NCBI GenBank assembly: GCA_017503325.1
Contig: JAFVTI010000030.1
Span: forward strand, 18,144-82,143
Source of the DNA: Clostridia bacterium
Lineage (GTDB): Bacteria; Bacillota; Clostridia; Oscillospirales; CAG-272
DNA: 64,000 nucleotides
Reading direction: 5' to 3'
In this document: one piece after another, positions 24,594-33,287 of the stretch
Position numbering within the stretch: the first letter of the stretch is position 1
Layout: each line of letters begins with the position of its first letter
Translations under genes and position numbers: made by a program
The notes under the pieces: generated by a model
What the model saw: only the letters and a program-made list of their open reading frames with translations
What the model was told of the DNA's origin: nothing
Databases searched by the model: none

Positions 24594-25630
24594 TTTGTTT
24601 GTTCTCCTTGTTGTTTTTCTTGGGTATATCGGTCAATTCTCTCTTGCCAGAGTGCGTCAAGCGCCGCGTCGCCGCGTCTGTCCTGTACGCCATGGTTGGT
24701 CACGAGCAGATCGCCGATATAGCGGGTCCACTTCTCTGCACCGTACACGTTGAGGTGCAAGCCCGCATCGTAGGTATCGCGCGACCAGTCAAGCCCCAGC
24801 CCCTCGTCCATGCCTACGAAATTATAATAGGTAAGATTCTTTTCTTTTGCATAGCTGACGATCTGTGCATCCCATTCATCGTACCAGTAATACTTGACAG
24901 AATTGGTGGGTGCCTTGACCAGCACAAGCTCAGCCCCGTACTGCTCGCAAAGCGCACACATTTTTTCGAGATATTCCATACTGCGCGCAGGTAATGCGGA
25001 ATCGATCAGCGCGTCGGGCTTGCGGTTGTCGGTCGGATCGACCGGCACGATGTTTGTCTGCATCAGATATCCCTGGTGCGTGATGTCCTCGTGCTTTGCA
25101 AAGGTTCTCTTGACGTCCTCTGCCGTCAAGCTGCTCCAGCGGTCGTGATAGCGCAGGATGGGCATAAAGTAAGAGGCCAGAGACTCATCCTTTGTCATAG
25201 ACGCACGGATGGCGTTCAGCTTGGACAGCGACCACGGCATGTCCTCCAAGGTCATGCGGCTGATCTCTTCCCTGGGCGTCTCGCCGTATTTGAGCGCCAA
25301 CACGTTGAATACAACGACCTTGACGTCAGGCTCTTTTTTAAGCGTATCCTCAAGGATATAGTAGGATTGCCACACGGTCTGCTGCGATGAGCCGCGGACA
25401 TATGAGGTAATGCCGTACTGCTCGTAAAGCACGGCGGGCACAATGCCCTCGTAGATCTCGCAGTCACCCACGAAAATCACGTCGTGTGCATCCGTTGCCT
25501 GCTCATAGCCGCAAAGCAGATGTCCCTCGCGGTTATCGTAGCGCGACGGAATCAGCAAAGCCTGCGCGAGCATAAGCGCGACAAGCAACAAAACGAGTGC
25601 AAGGACGACAGCAAAAATTCTCTTTTTCAT
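24590..25630 (-). CDS. SGNH/DltD-like cell-envelope protein with Cys at the nucleophile position
   Basis: This 346-residue protein has an N-terminal membrane anchor (about 5-28) and an extracellular SGNH-hydrolase-like domain. Block I reads FVGDCEIYEGI, with Cys57 where serine is expected. Block V is DAGLHLN near residue 295, the Asp-x-x-His pair. Together with the upstream MBOAT gene it matches the DltB-DltD or AlgI-AlgX/J partnership that moves acyl groups onto surface polymers. ATG at 25630 is preferred (GGAGGG upstream); the GTG before it overlaps less well. Confidence 0.8.
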   Translation of the reverse strand: MKKRIFAVVLALVLLLVALMLAQALLIPSRYDNREGHLLCGYEQATDAHDVIFVGDCEIYEGIVPAVLYEQYGITSYVRGSSQQTVWQSYYILEDTLKKEPDVKVVVFNVLALKYGETPREEISRMTLEDMPWSLSKLNAIRASMTKDESLASYFMPILRYHDRWSSLTAEDVKRTFAKHEDITHQGYLMQTNIVPVDPTDNRKPDALIDSALPARSMEYLEKMCALCEQYGAELVLVKAPTNSVKYYWYDEWDAQIVSYAKEKNLTYYNFVGMDEGLGLDWSRDTYDAGLHLNVYGAEKWTRYIGDLLVTNHGVQDRRGDAALDALWQERIDRYTQEKQQGEQTK

Positions 25631-25642
25631 CACTGCCCTCCT

Positions 25643-27214
25643 TTAATTGAACGTGCCGCCATAGATAAAGGCGGACGCATCGTAGCCAAGTCCGTACGTG
25701 CCGAACACCAGCACAAGGAATACAAGTGCTGCCAGGGCAAAACTGCCAAGCCAGGGACGCTCCCACAGCTTTTCGCGCAGGGGTCTGTCCTTGCCCAGCC
25801 GGCTGACGCCGAACATGAAAAGGATGCCCACACCGATCACACAGAACGAAGCCGCGCTGACGCCAAGCGAGGTCACGCTGCCGTCAAACAGGCTGCCCCA
25901 GTTGGGCGTGGTGAACACCGAAAAGAACTTTTGGAAGGTCAGCGGCACGTTCATATAGCAGTCAAAGACGCGGATGAGTGCCATCAGACAGAAGGTGCGC
26001 ACCGCCATAAAGGTCTGATACGGCGCACTTGCGTGAAGTCGCGGGAATTTGGTACGGAACTTGGTATACAGGGGCTCCAGCTCCTGCGAGACCAGCAGCA
26101 CCAGACAATTGAGCATTGCCCAGACTACGAAATTCCATGCAATGCCGTGCCAAAGACCTGTGGCAAGCCAGGTGACGATTGTGGTGATATACACGGGTAA
26201 ACGCTTGCCGATGGCCGTGCCCAGATGCGCGCGGCTCCACTTGGAGAGCTTTTGCATGCTCTTGGTCACGGACAGGGGGTAGAAAATGTAATTCGTAAAC
26301 CACGCGCCCATGGTGATATGCCAGCGGCGCCAGTATTCCGCGGTGGATTTGGACGAAAACGGACGGTTAAAGTTTTCGGGCAACCTGATGCCCAGCATTT
26401 CGGCAGAGCCAAGCACGATGTCGATGCCGCCCGTAAAGTCACCGTAAATACGGATGGAATAAAACAGGCAAAGCAGCAAAAAGTACACGCCGCTCCTCTG
26501 CTGCGCCACGATGGCACCCACGGCAGGCGCGATGGCGTCCGCCACCACAAGCTTTTTGAAAAAGCCCCAGGCAACGCGCACGGCACCCGTATAAAGGTTT
26601 TTGCCTTCCAATGCGTGCGGCACGAAGTACTGCTCGCCCACGTCGCTGTATTTGCTGATCGGGCCCATGACAAGCTGCGGGAAAAAGCCCACGAACAGCG
26701 CGTGCTTGGCAAAATTCTTTTGCACGGGCGCTTTTTCGCGGTAAACGTCCAGCATGTATCCGACGGCGATAAAGGTATAGTAGGAAATGCCCATGATCTC
26801 CAGAGCATACGCGCCGAACGAAATACCTGCGCCGCTCACCCTGATCCCAAAATAGCCGGACACGAACTTGGCGTACACCAGCGCAGCAATCAGCACGCCA
26901 ATGCCTACGCATACGATAACAAGGTTTCCCTTTTTGCTCTTGTTTTTATAGGCCTTTCGCTCCTCCTTGGGCAGCTCCTTATGCTCTGAAAGCCACGCGG
27001 CACACGCGCTCTGTCGCTTGCCGATCAGGCGCACCGAGACGTACGAGATGACGATGACCGCCAACAAAAACAGGCAGCTCGTCACGCCCGCAAAGGCGTA
27101 GAACACCACGCTGCCCGCCAGCAGCACCACCCATTGCGCCCGCTTGGGTGCAAGGTAGTACGCCGCGACCAGGACTAAGAGAAAGCAAAGGAATTCTATC
27201 GAAGCAAAATTCAT
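25643..27214 (-). CDS. MBOAT-family O-acyltransferase (DltB/AlgI-like)
   Basis: This 523-residue multi-pass membrane enzyme has the MBOAT catalytic histidine in ATGLWHGIAWNFVVWA. Upstream are FNRPFSSKSTAEYWRRWHITMGAW and TNYIFYPLS, hallmarks of the DltB/AlgI branch. It should transfer an acyl group, delivered on the neighbouring carrier protein, across the membrane to an extracellular acceptor. The gene starts 3 nt after the carrier-protein stop. Whether the acyl group is D-alanine (as in dlt operons) or another acid cannot be decided from sequence. Confidence 0.93.
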   Translation of the reverse strand: MNFASIEFLCFLLVLVAAYYLAPKRAQWVVLLAGSVVFYAFAGVTSCLFLLAVIVISYVSVRLIGKRQSACAAWLSEHKELPKEERKAYKNKSKKGNLVIVCVGIGVLIAALVYAKFVSGYFGIRVSGAGISFGAYALEIMGISYYTFIAVGYMLDVYREKAPVQKNFAKHALFVGFFPQLVMGPISKYSDVGEQYFVPHALEGKNLYTGAVRVAWGFFKKLVVADAIAPAVGAIVAQQRSGVYFLLLCLFYSIRIYGDFTGGIDIVLGSAEMLGIRLPENFNRPFSSKSTAEYWRRWHITMGAWFTNYIFYPLSVTKSMQKLSKWSRAHLGTAIGKRLPVYITTIVTWLATGLWHGIAWNFVVWAMLNCLVLLVSQELEPLYTKFRTKFPRLHASAPYQTFMAVRTFCLMALIRVFDCYMNVPLTFQKFFSVFTTPNWGSLFDGSVTSLGVSAASFCVIGVGILFMFGVSRLGKDRPLREKLWERPWLGSFALAALVFLVLVFGTYGLGYDASAFIYGGTFN

Positions 27215-27217
27215 GCC

Positions 27218-27445
27218 TTACACCGTGTCCAGGCGTTCGATCAGCTCCCAGAGTGCACGTGCCGAGTTGAAGTTCTCGGGCAAAATCTCCTCTGCGGGAA
27301 TGGATACGTCAAAGGCGTCGTTGATATCCGTGATCAGCGTCACGATATCCAAGGAATCCAGGATTCCGTTGTCCACAAGACCCTCTTCGGTCTCATAATC
27401 AATCTCGGGGTGAAGCTCCTCTAACAGTTCGATGAGTTGTTCCAT
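27218..27445 (-). CDS. Acyl/D-alanyl carrier protein (DltC-like)
   Basis: This 75-residue acidic four-helix carrier has the phosphopantetheine attachment serine at Ser31 in NGILDSLDIVTLI. Size and motif fit DltC-type carriers. It is placed between the adenylation enzyme and the MBOAT acyltransferase, exactly where DltC is found in dlt operons. GGAG precedes the ATG. Confidence 0.9.
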   Translation of the reverse strand: MEQLIELLEELHPEIDYETEEGLVDNGILDSLDIVTLITDINDAFDVSIPAEEILPENFNSARALWELIERLDTV

Positions 27446-27462
27446 GTTATTTCTCCTGAATA

Positions 27463-28974
27463 TTATTTATCGTTTTGGGTTGCCTGCTCCAAAAGCAGGC
27501 GGCGGTCCAGCTTGCCGTTGACGGTCAGCGGCATGGTATCCAGCTTGTGCGTGACGTTCGGCAGCATGTAGCGCGGCAGCAAGAGGCGCAGCTCCTTGGT
27601 CAGTGCAGCGGTCTCGATCTCGCCGACAAAATACATCACGATCTTCTTTTGCTCGGCAAGGTAGACGCAGCAAACGCGTCCCACACCGTCCACCGTAGCG
27701 GCAGCGGCCTCGATCTCGCCAAGCTCGATGCGATGCCCCATATGCTTGATCTGGGAATCCTTGCGAGAGACGAACACAAGCTCGCCGTAATCGTTGTATC
27801 TGCCAAGGTCTCCCGTGCGGTACACGGTCTCGGGATATGCCGACTGCAAGGGGTTCTGCAAAAACGCCTCGGCCGTTTTTTCGGGGTTGTTGTAATATCC
27901 GAGCGTGACGCAGGTGCCCGAGATGTAGATCTCGCCAACCTCGCCCTGCTCCGCTCTCTTGCCCTGCTCGTTGATCAGCAGAATGCGGGTGTTGCGGAAG
28001 GGTCTGCCCACGGGAATGGGCTCGTCCTCGGCAAGCTCGCGCGTCGCGGGCCAATAGCAGGACATGCCGGTCGCTTCGGTCGGACCGTAGAGGTTAAAGA
28101 AGCGCGCATCCGGCAAGGCCGCACGCCAAAGGTCATACTGCTTTTTCGGGAACACCTCGCTGCCAAAGCAGACGGTCTCCAGATACTTGGGCGGATTCTT
28201 TTCAAGCACACCCAAGGACGAGATCATGGTCAGCGCACTCACCACCCAGCAGACTGTGTTGATCTTGTGCTCGTTGAGATAATCGCACAGCTTGACCGGA
28301 AACATAAACAGCTGCTTGGGGATCAGGTACGCCGTCGCACCGTACTTGATGGTGGGCATGATCTCCTTTAAGGGCGCGTCGAAATAAAGCGGGGTCTGAT
28401 TGCCAAACACGGTGTGCTCGTCAAATCCGATGGCCTCGCACAGCGTTTCGGTGTAATCGATCACCGAGCGATGGCAGGCCGCCACGCCCTTGGGCACGCC
28501 GGTCGAGCCCGAGGTGAACACCACGTAGGCAGGATCGGTATCCACGTGCACCTCTCTTGCGCAAGCAATCAGCGCATCGTTGATCGGATAGCAGCAAATA
28601 TCGTCGTAAAGCGCGACGTCAAGCCCCAGAGAAGAGGCCAGCGCCATGTTCTTTTTGTCGCAGATCACCATGCGCGGCTGCACGGTATCCAAGATCATTT
28701 GCAATCTCTTGGGCGGCATTGCGGCATCGGGGGCGACGTAAAAACCGCCTGCATACAGCACGCCGAAAAAGGTCGCCAGCTGCGTGGGATGCTTGTCCAT
28801 GAGCACCGCAACGCATCCGCGTCCGTGCCCGTGCTCCAGCAGATACGAGCCAATGCTGCGTGCGCTTTCCGAAAGCTCGGCAAAGGTCATATGGTCCGTG
28901 CCGTCCGAAAAGGCTACCTTATCGGGCAGGCGCGGCACAGTTTGCTCCAGGTATTCCAGTATATTGGTTTGCAT
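27463..28974 (-). CDS. AMP-forming amino acid ligase (DltA-like adenylation enzyme)
   Basis: This 503-residue stand-alone adenylation domain has the standard core motifs in order: VVFTSGSTGVPKGV (A3), NLYGPTEAT (A5), YRTGDLGRY (A7), GHRIELGEIE (A8) and NGKLDRR with the catalytic Lys (A10). It should activate an amino or carboxylic acid and load the carrier protein. Length matches DltA. ATG at 28974 follows AAAGGAC that lies inside the spacer after the transglutaminase gene; a TTG two codons earlier is less likely. D-alanine specificity is plausible, not shown. Confidence 0.9.
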   Translation of the reverse strand: MQTNILEYLEQTVPRLPDKVAFSDGTDHMTFAELSESARSIGSYLLEHGHGRGCVAVLMDKHPTQLATFFGVLYAGGFYVAPDAAMPPKRLQMILDTVQPRMVICDKKNMALASSLGLDVALYDDICCYPINDALIACAREVHVDTDPAYVVFTSGSTGVPKGVAACHRSVIDYTETLCEAIGFDEHTVFGNQTPLYFDAPLKEIMPTIKYGATAYLIPKQLFMFPVKLCDYLNEHKINTVCWVVSALTMISSLGVLEKNPPKYLETVCFGSEVFPKKQYDLWRAALPDARFFNLYGPTEATGMSCYWPATRELAEDEPIPVGRPFRNTRILLINEQGKRAEQGEVGEIYISGTCVTLGYYNNPEKTAEAFLQNPLQSAYPETVYRTGDLGRYNDYGELVFVSRKDSQIKHMGHRIELGEIEAAAATVDGVGRVCCVYLAEQKKIVMYFVGEIETAALTKELRLLLPRYMLPNVTHKLDTMPLTVNGKLDRRLLLEQATQNDK

Positions 28975-28986
28975 AATCAAGGTCCT

Positions 28987-30246
28987 TTATTTGATATAGG
29001 GATAAAGCTCGGGGATATAGGTTACGATCTTGGTGCTTGTTGCGGGGTACTTGGTCTTATCGTAGATGCGGAAGTAATCCCCTGCGCGCCATGCGTCGTA
29101 GGCTGCGACCTGTGCGTCGGTCAAGAGGCACCCGCTGACGTTGTAGGCAGCGGTCAGGCGCGTGGAGTCGTAATGATACCACACGGGAGAATCGGCCGTG
29201 CCGATATTGACCAAGCTCCAGAAATGGGTGTTGTCGGTATAGCCGGGCAGACGCTGAATGTCCATATTCTGAATGCCCAGTCGCTCAAAAAACGCCTTGG
29301 ATGCGGCAAAATAGCTGTAGCAATCCCCCGTGCCCGAGGAGAACAGCGCCATATAGGCGGCATATTTCCAGTCGCCCTTGGTCGAGGTGTTGACGTAAGC
29401 AATGTTGCCCTGCACGTACTCGTAAATCGCACGGCATTGCGCGACCTTGTCCATATCGGGCGTAATAATTCTTGCAATGACCTTATCGATCTCGGCATAC
29501 AGCATCTCATCGGTCACGGTCATGGAGACCACCAGCACGGTCGCTTCTGCCTTTGATACGTTGCCCGAGAGATCGGTCGCGGTATAATAAACCTTGTAAG
29601 AGCCCTCGCGGTTGACGTTGACCCCGGAGGAATCCACCGAGAGCGTAATCTCGCCCGCGCAGTTGTCGGTAACCTTAATGTGATTGCGCCACACAATGCC
29701 CTCGCCGATATTGCATTCAATATCCTGCGCTTCGATGGTGGGCGGCACCTCGTCCTTGCAGGGGGTCAGCACCACGTCGTAAACGGGAGATTTGTTGCCG
29801 CTGGCATCGGTATATTGCACCTGAACGGTGTAATCCTTATAGGAATTGAAATCGGGCAGATCTCCCACGTATTCGCCGGTATAATTGTCAACCTCGGTGG
29901 TGGACTGTACGAAATACACGGGATCGGGGATCGAGGTGCCCACAGCCCAGTACACTCTTTGCACCTGCATGGTGGGCACCGTGGTATCCTTGACGGTCAG
30001 CTTGACCTTGACCGTCTTTCCGCCGCTGATCACCGAAAAGGTGTATTTCCCTGCGTGATTGACGCAATCCGGGTCGAAATCCGCACCGAACGTAGCAGTT
30101 TCATCTCCCGTCAGATCGGCAGGAGTGATCTGCTCACCTGCCTCGATGGTCATGCGCTCGCCACAGCCGACAAGCATCACACAAAGAGAGAGAAGCAAGC
30201 AAAAAAGCAACGAAATCGAGATATATCTGCTAACCGAACGGTTCAT
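28987..30246 (-). CDS. Transglutaminase-domain lipoprotein with Ig-like repeats
   Basis: This 419-residue protein has a lipobox LVGC (Cys28) and then two or three bacterial Ig-like/cadherin-like beta domains (about 30-270: NHAGKYTFSV, DNCAGEITLSVD, YTATDLSGN). The C-terminal transglutaminase-like domain has Cys in GTGDCYSYFAASKAF, His in NTHFWSLV and Asp in YHYDSTR. It is exported and may cross-link or cleave wall or surface proteins. The ligase gene follows 12 nt downstream, so it is probably the first gene of the dlt-like operon. The ATG at 30246 follows AAGGAC. Confidence 0.88.
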   Translation of the reverse strand: MNRSVSRYISISLLFCLLLSLCVMLVGCGERMTIEAGEQITPADLTGDETATFGADFDPDCVNHAGKYTFSVISGGKTVKVKLTVKDTTVPTMQVQRVYWAVGTSIPDPVYFVQSTTEVDNYTGEYVGDLPDFNSYKDYTVQVQYTDASGNKSPVYDVVLTPCKDEVPPTIEAQDIECNIGEGIVWRNHIKVTDNCAGEITLSVDSSGVNVNREGSYKVYYTATDLSGNVSKAEATVLVVSMTVTDEMLYAEIDKVIARIITPDMDKVAQCRAIYEYVQGNIAYVNTSTKGDWKYAAYMALFSSGTGDCYSYFAASKAFFERLGIQNMDIQRLPGYTDNTHFWSLVNIGTADSPVWYHYDSTRLTAAYNVSGCLLTDAQVAAYDAWRAGDYFRIYDKTKYPATSTKIVTYIPELYPYIK

Positions 30247-30304
30247 TTCAAAGTCCTTTCGGGCACGCACAGCCGCACGCCCCCATAATAATATAGTATT
30301 TATT

Positions 30305-30333
30305 ATTATAACATTATAAGCACGGTGTGTCAA
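30305..30333 (-). promoter_or_regulatory. Promoter of the transglutaminase/dlt-like operon
   Basis: On the minus strand TTGACA (30328-30333), 17 bp, TATAAT (30305-30310). A second TATAAT lies inside the spacer. Confidence 0.85.
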
Positions 30334-30410
30334 CAGGGTTGCGGGGCTTTTTTTGAAAAATGCGCGCAAGTGCCAAACGCGACTGCCCGTCATTGCAGGT
30401 TACGCAATCC

Positions 30411-30527
30411 GTCCGTAGGGGGCGACGTCCTCGACGCCCCGGGCAGGCGCAAAGAACCTATTCGATTGCGATAAGACTTGTTTATGTAGGACGGGGCGTC
30501 GAGGACGTCGCCCCCTACCGATGGACG
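30411..30527. repeat. Large inverted repeat with GTAGGGGGCGACGTCC arms
   Basis: Two near-perfect complementary arms (GTAGGGGGCGACGTCCTC and its reverse complement) flank a spacer of about 55 bp. It is related in its GTAGGGG/CCCCTAC ends to other palindromes in the window. Confidence 0.8.
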
Positions 30528-30685
30528 TATCGCGTGCCCAAAGCAACGGAACGGACGAGCATTGGTCGTCCGTACTGAAACAACAAAAATCCCCTCGGCA
30601 AGCACACCTACCGAGAGGAAAATTGCAATGCAACTATTTTTTTCAAAGGAATTTCAAACGATCGGTGTGCCGATCGGGGGGGCAA

Positions 30686-32272
30686 TTAAGGGATGATAAC
30701 CTCAATTTTATTTTCCAAGGTATTGCTGAAGTAGAAATAAACCTCTATGCCGTCCTCAAGAATATAATGCTCGATAAAGTTGTAATCCTCTCCCTCGTGC
30801 ATTTCATTGCTGCTCTCAAGAACCTCATAATACCTGTCATTGATGACCAACCACCAGTCCGCGGTATCATTATTGGAATGATAGCCGCGTACTTCAAATA
30901 CCATATACTCGGATTTGATTGCCATAGTACCGCAGCTGACACCACTGTATTTCTTGCTCCAAGGATGAAACCCAAGATGGTCATTACACAGCTGGGCAAA
31001 GCCTTTCAACAGAAGATCGTGCGAGGTAAATGATGCCTCGGACTGCGCGCGTGCAGCCTCTTTTCTGTCAAGGAAATTCTCATAAGCAGCCATCTGCGTC
31101 TCATCAAAAGTTGCCAACACATCCTCGGTGGGCATTTCCGCATTTATATCGCTGTATGAATTGTATGCGTAAGGGTTGACCCAATTCTCTTCTCCCTCTC
31201 TTGCCAGATCGGAGATATCGTATCCTGCGTCTTCACTCACATAACGAGAGGTATTGATCCACTCATCCCGTGAAGCAGTGCTACGGATGGACTTGATTGT
31301 GTCATGATAAGCGAAAAATGCATCACGCTTTTCGGTGTCGATTTCACCGCTTTCATCCACAAACGACTCTGCATACAGATTGATGGGCTTGCGGATGGTG
31401 TACTGCGCTGCTTCCTTTTCAAATATCTCGAAATTGGACAGTGCTTGGTCGAACGTCTTGTTTGTCATCAGATTCAGGTCGTGGGCAAACAGATAGCGGA
31501 ATGCAGCCATGTAAATGCTGCCCGCAGCTATGATCTCACCCTCGGGATTGTAGACGGTATAGTCAATAAACGTATCCCTGTTGCAGCCTGCATCACTGTA
31601 ACCCACATGCTGCGTGTAAAACCACGAAAGGCTCTCGTCACCCTTGAGTGTCAGCTCGCTGTCGGCAAAGTGCGACAAATAAAAGAGATCCCATTTACCG
31701 CCGTTATCATCCACGTACTGATACATCATCTCACCGTACTCGCGCGCCTGTTTTACCTGTCCCAACGCACCGTAATCGCAGCTGAGCTTGACAGTATTTT
31801 CCGCACCGCAGTTCAGCGTGATGATGGGCATTGGTGCGGTAAAATATTCATCGGTTTCGTCGAACGAAATACCGCTGTTCTGACCGGGCATACTGATCAA
31901 ACCATCATCACTCACCGTAAAACCGGAATACGAAATATTGCCCAGACTGAGCAGCTGCGCAACGCCGGGGTATTTCATCACGTCCTCAATGGGCGGAATA
32001 TCGGTGGTGTCCGCACCCTGCGTGCCCGTACTCTCCGAATCGGTCGTCTCGCCCGGAATTTCGCCCGGAGTATCCTCGCCAAGCATCATGGGGGCAACGA
32101 TCAGGGCGGACGCCAGCGTGGTGATCAGCAATGCTGCCGCAAGCACCAAAGCAACACGTGCCTTGCCCGATGCCAAGAAAGCCTTTTTCCTGCGCGGCTT
32201 CATGCAAGAGGCGATCTGCTCCTCGTTCAGCGTATCCAGCGCGTCTATGAGCTTATCTGTTTTTTTGTTCAT
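30686..32272 (-). CDS. Membrane-anchored partner of sigma factor (putative anti-sigma or sensor protein)
   Basis: This 528-residue protein has a basic cytosolic N-terminus of about 38 residues and one membrane helix (about 39-62). A Thr/Glu-rich linker (70-95) leads to a large extracellular domain of unknown fold. It is encoded 26 nt downstream of a sigma-70 factor, the classic place for an anti-sigma factor. The short cytosolic part DKLIDALDTLNEEQIASCM could bind the sigma factor. No zinc-binding ZAS motif is present, so anti-sigma function is only inferred. Confidence 0.7.
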   Translation of the reverse strand: MNKKTDKLIDALDTLNEEQIASCMKPRRKKAFLASGKARVALVLAAALLITTLASALIVAPMMLGEDTPGEIPGETTDSESTGTQGADTTDIPPIEDVMKYPGVAQLLSLGNISYSGFTVSDDGLISMPGQNSGISFDETDEYFTAPMPIITLNCGAENTVKLSCDYGALGQVKQAREYGEMMYQYVDDNGGKWDLFYLSHFADSELTLKGDESLSWFYTQHVGYSDAGCNRDTFIDYTVYNPEGEIIAAGSIYMAAFRYLFAHDLNLMTNKTFDQALSNFEIFEKEAAQYTIRKPINLYAESFVDESGEIDTEKRDAFFAYHDTIKSIRSTASRDEWINTSRYVSEDAGYDISDLAREGEENWVNPYAYNSYSDINAEMPTEDVLATFDETQMAAYENFLDRKEAARAQSEASFTSHDLLLKGFAQLCNDHLGFHPWSKKYSGVSCGTMAIKSEYMVFEVRGYHSNNDTADWWLVINDRYYEVLESSNEMHEGEDYNFIEHYILEDGIEVYFYFSNTLENKIEVIIP

Positions 32273-32298
32273 AAAAAAACCTCCTATTCTGTGTTGCC

Positions 32299-32889
32299 TT
32301 ACAATCGGATGTTGTTTTCATACAGATATTTCCGCAGTCGCTTTCGCATGCGGACCAGGCGCATGACAACGCTTGATTCGCGTATCCCAAACTGCATCGC
32401 GATCTCCTCATTGGTCATAAAACGGAAATATCGCATCAAAAACATATCTCGGTCACAAGGCTTTTGCCCTTCAAGGAAAAGGCGCATGCAACGGTTGATC
32501 TCCTCCGAGTCGCTCTCGGCATCGGTCTGCCGATCGGGCAAGCATTCCTCCAGCTCCTCAAGTGAGCTCAGGTATTCGCTCCCCGCCCTTCTCTCGGCTT
32601 GGTTGTAGCGCACGCGGTCGATGGCACGGCGGCGTACGATACCGCCAAGAAAGGCCGACAGCTGCTTGGGCGACGCAGGCGGAACAGCGTTCCAAAGTTC
32701 AAGGATCGCATCGTTGACGCATTCCTCGGCATCCTGCTCCGAGCCCGTGATGCGCAGGGCGATCGAATGCATCAGCGCACCGTATTTACTTTGGGCTGCC
32801 CGCAATGCAAATTCATCGCGACGGCCAAGCAGCGCAACGATCTCTTCATCATCGGGCATGCGCTCCCACGCATTTTCATCAAGGATCAT
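32299..32889 (-). CDS. Sigma-70 family (ECF-type) RNA polymerase sigma factor
   Basis: This 196-residue two-domain sigma factor has region 2 at about 30-100 (ITGSEQDAEECVNDAILELWNAVP and FLGGIVRRRAIDRVRYN) and region 4 at about 140-190 (MTNEEIAMQFGIRESSVVMRLVRMRKRLRKYL). It pairs with the membrane protein encoded directly downstream. The same module is present at 40059-42336, so signal-responsive ECF-type regulation is likely. The target promoter cannot be read reliably. Confidence 0.9.
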   Translation of the reverse strand: MILDENAWERMPDDEEIVALLGRRDEFALRAAQSKYGALMHSIALRITGSEQDAEECVNDAILELWNAVPPASPKQLSAFLGGIVRRRAIDRVRYNQAERRAGSEYLSSLEELEECLPDRQTDAESDSEEINRCMRLFLEGQKPCDRDMFLMRYFRFMTNEEIAMQFGIRESSVVMRLVRMRKRLRKYLYENNIRL

Positions 32890-33287
32890 GCTCCTTCCTC
32901 CTTTTTAAGCAATTTGGCACATGTGCTTCACCCTTAAGAACGAAACAAAACGGTTTTGACAACACATTTTGGGAAAATATTTTTTGTGAATGGAGTGACA
33001 CTCGGGGGTGACACTGCGGGAGCAAGCCCCCGCCCTACGTACATTTCGCACTTCGCTCAGGATGACACTCGGGGGTGACACTGCGGGAGCAAGCCCCCGC
33101 CCTACGTACATTTCGCACTTCGCTCAGGATGACACTCGGGGGTGACACTGCGGGAGCAAGCCCCCGCCCTACGTACATTTCGCACTTCGCTCAAGATGAC
33201 ACTCGGGCGAGGCAACACGATAAATAAGCGAAAGATTACAAGAAAACCCTTGCTGTGCAAGGGCTTTCTCTCTCATTTATTCATGGT
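32890..33287. other. Gene-free spacer with 67-bp tandem repeat and uvrA terminator
   Basis: Three head-to-tail 67-bp copies occupy 33000-33200. The hairpin AAAACCCTTGC-tgt-GCAAGGGCTTTC (about 33241-33266) terminates uvrA on the minus strand. Nothing coding is seen. Confidence 0.85.
33000..33200. repeat. 67-bp direct tandem repeat, three copies
   Basis: Units start at 33000, 33067 and 33134 with ACTCGGGGGTGACACTGCGG, and differ by only one base (AGG to AAG in the last). Each contains the hairpin CGGGAGCAAGCCCCCG and CCCTACG. A single related copy is at about 45021-45045. Absence of unique spacers rules out CRISPR. Confidence 0.95.

Larger units (their letters stand above)
30247..30685. other. 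Spacer: transglutaminase promoter, large palindrome, terminator
   Basis: The spacer contains the promoter of the transglutaminase operon at 30305-30333 and an inverted repeat at 30411-30527 with arms around GTAGGGGGCGACGTCC. A CCTCGG...CCGAGAGG hairpin near 30590-30620 is probably the terminator of the gene at 30686. No gene is seen. Confidence 0.7.

Noticed and set aside
33000..33200. CRISPR array
   Set aside because: The repeats are directly abutting 67-bp units without unique spacers, and no cas genes are near.
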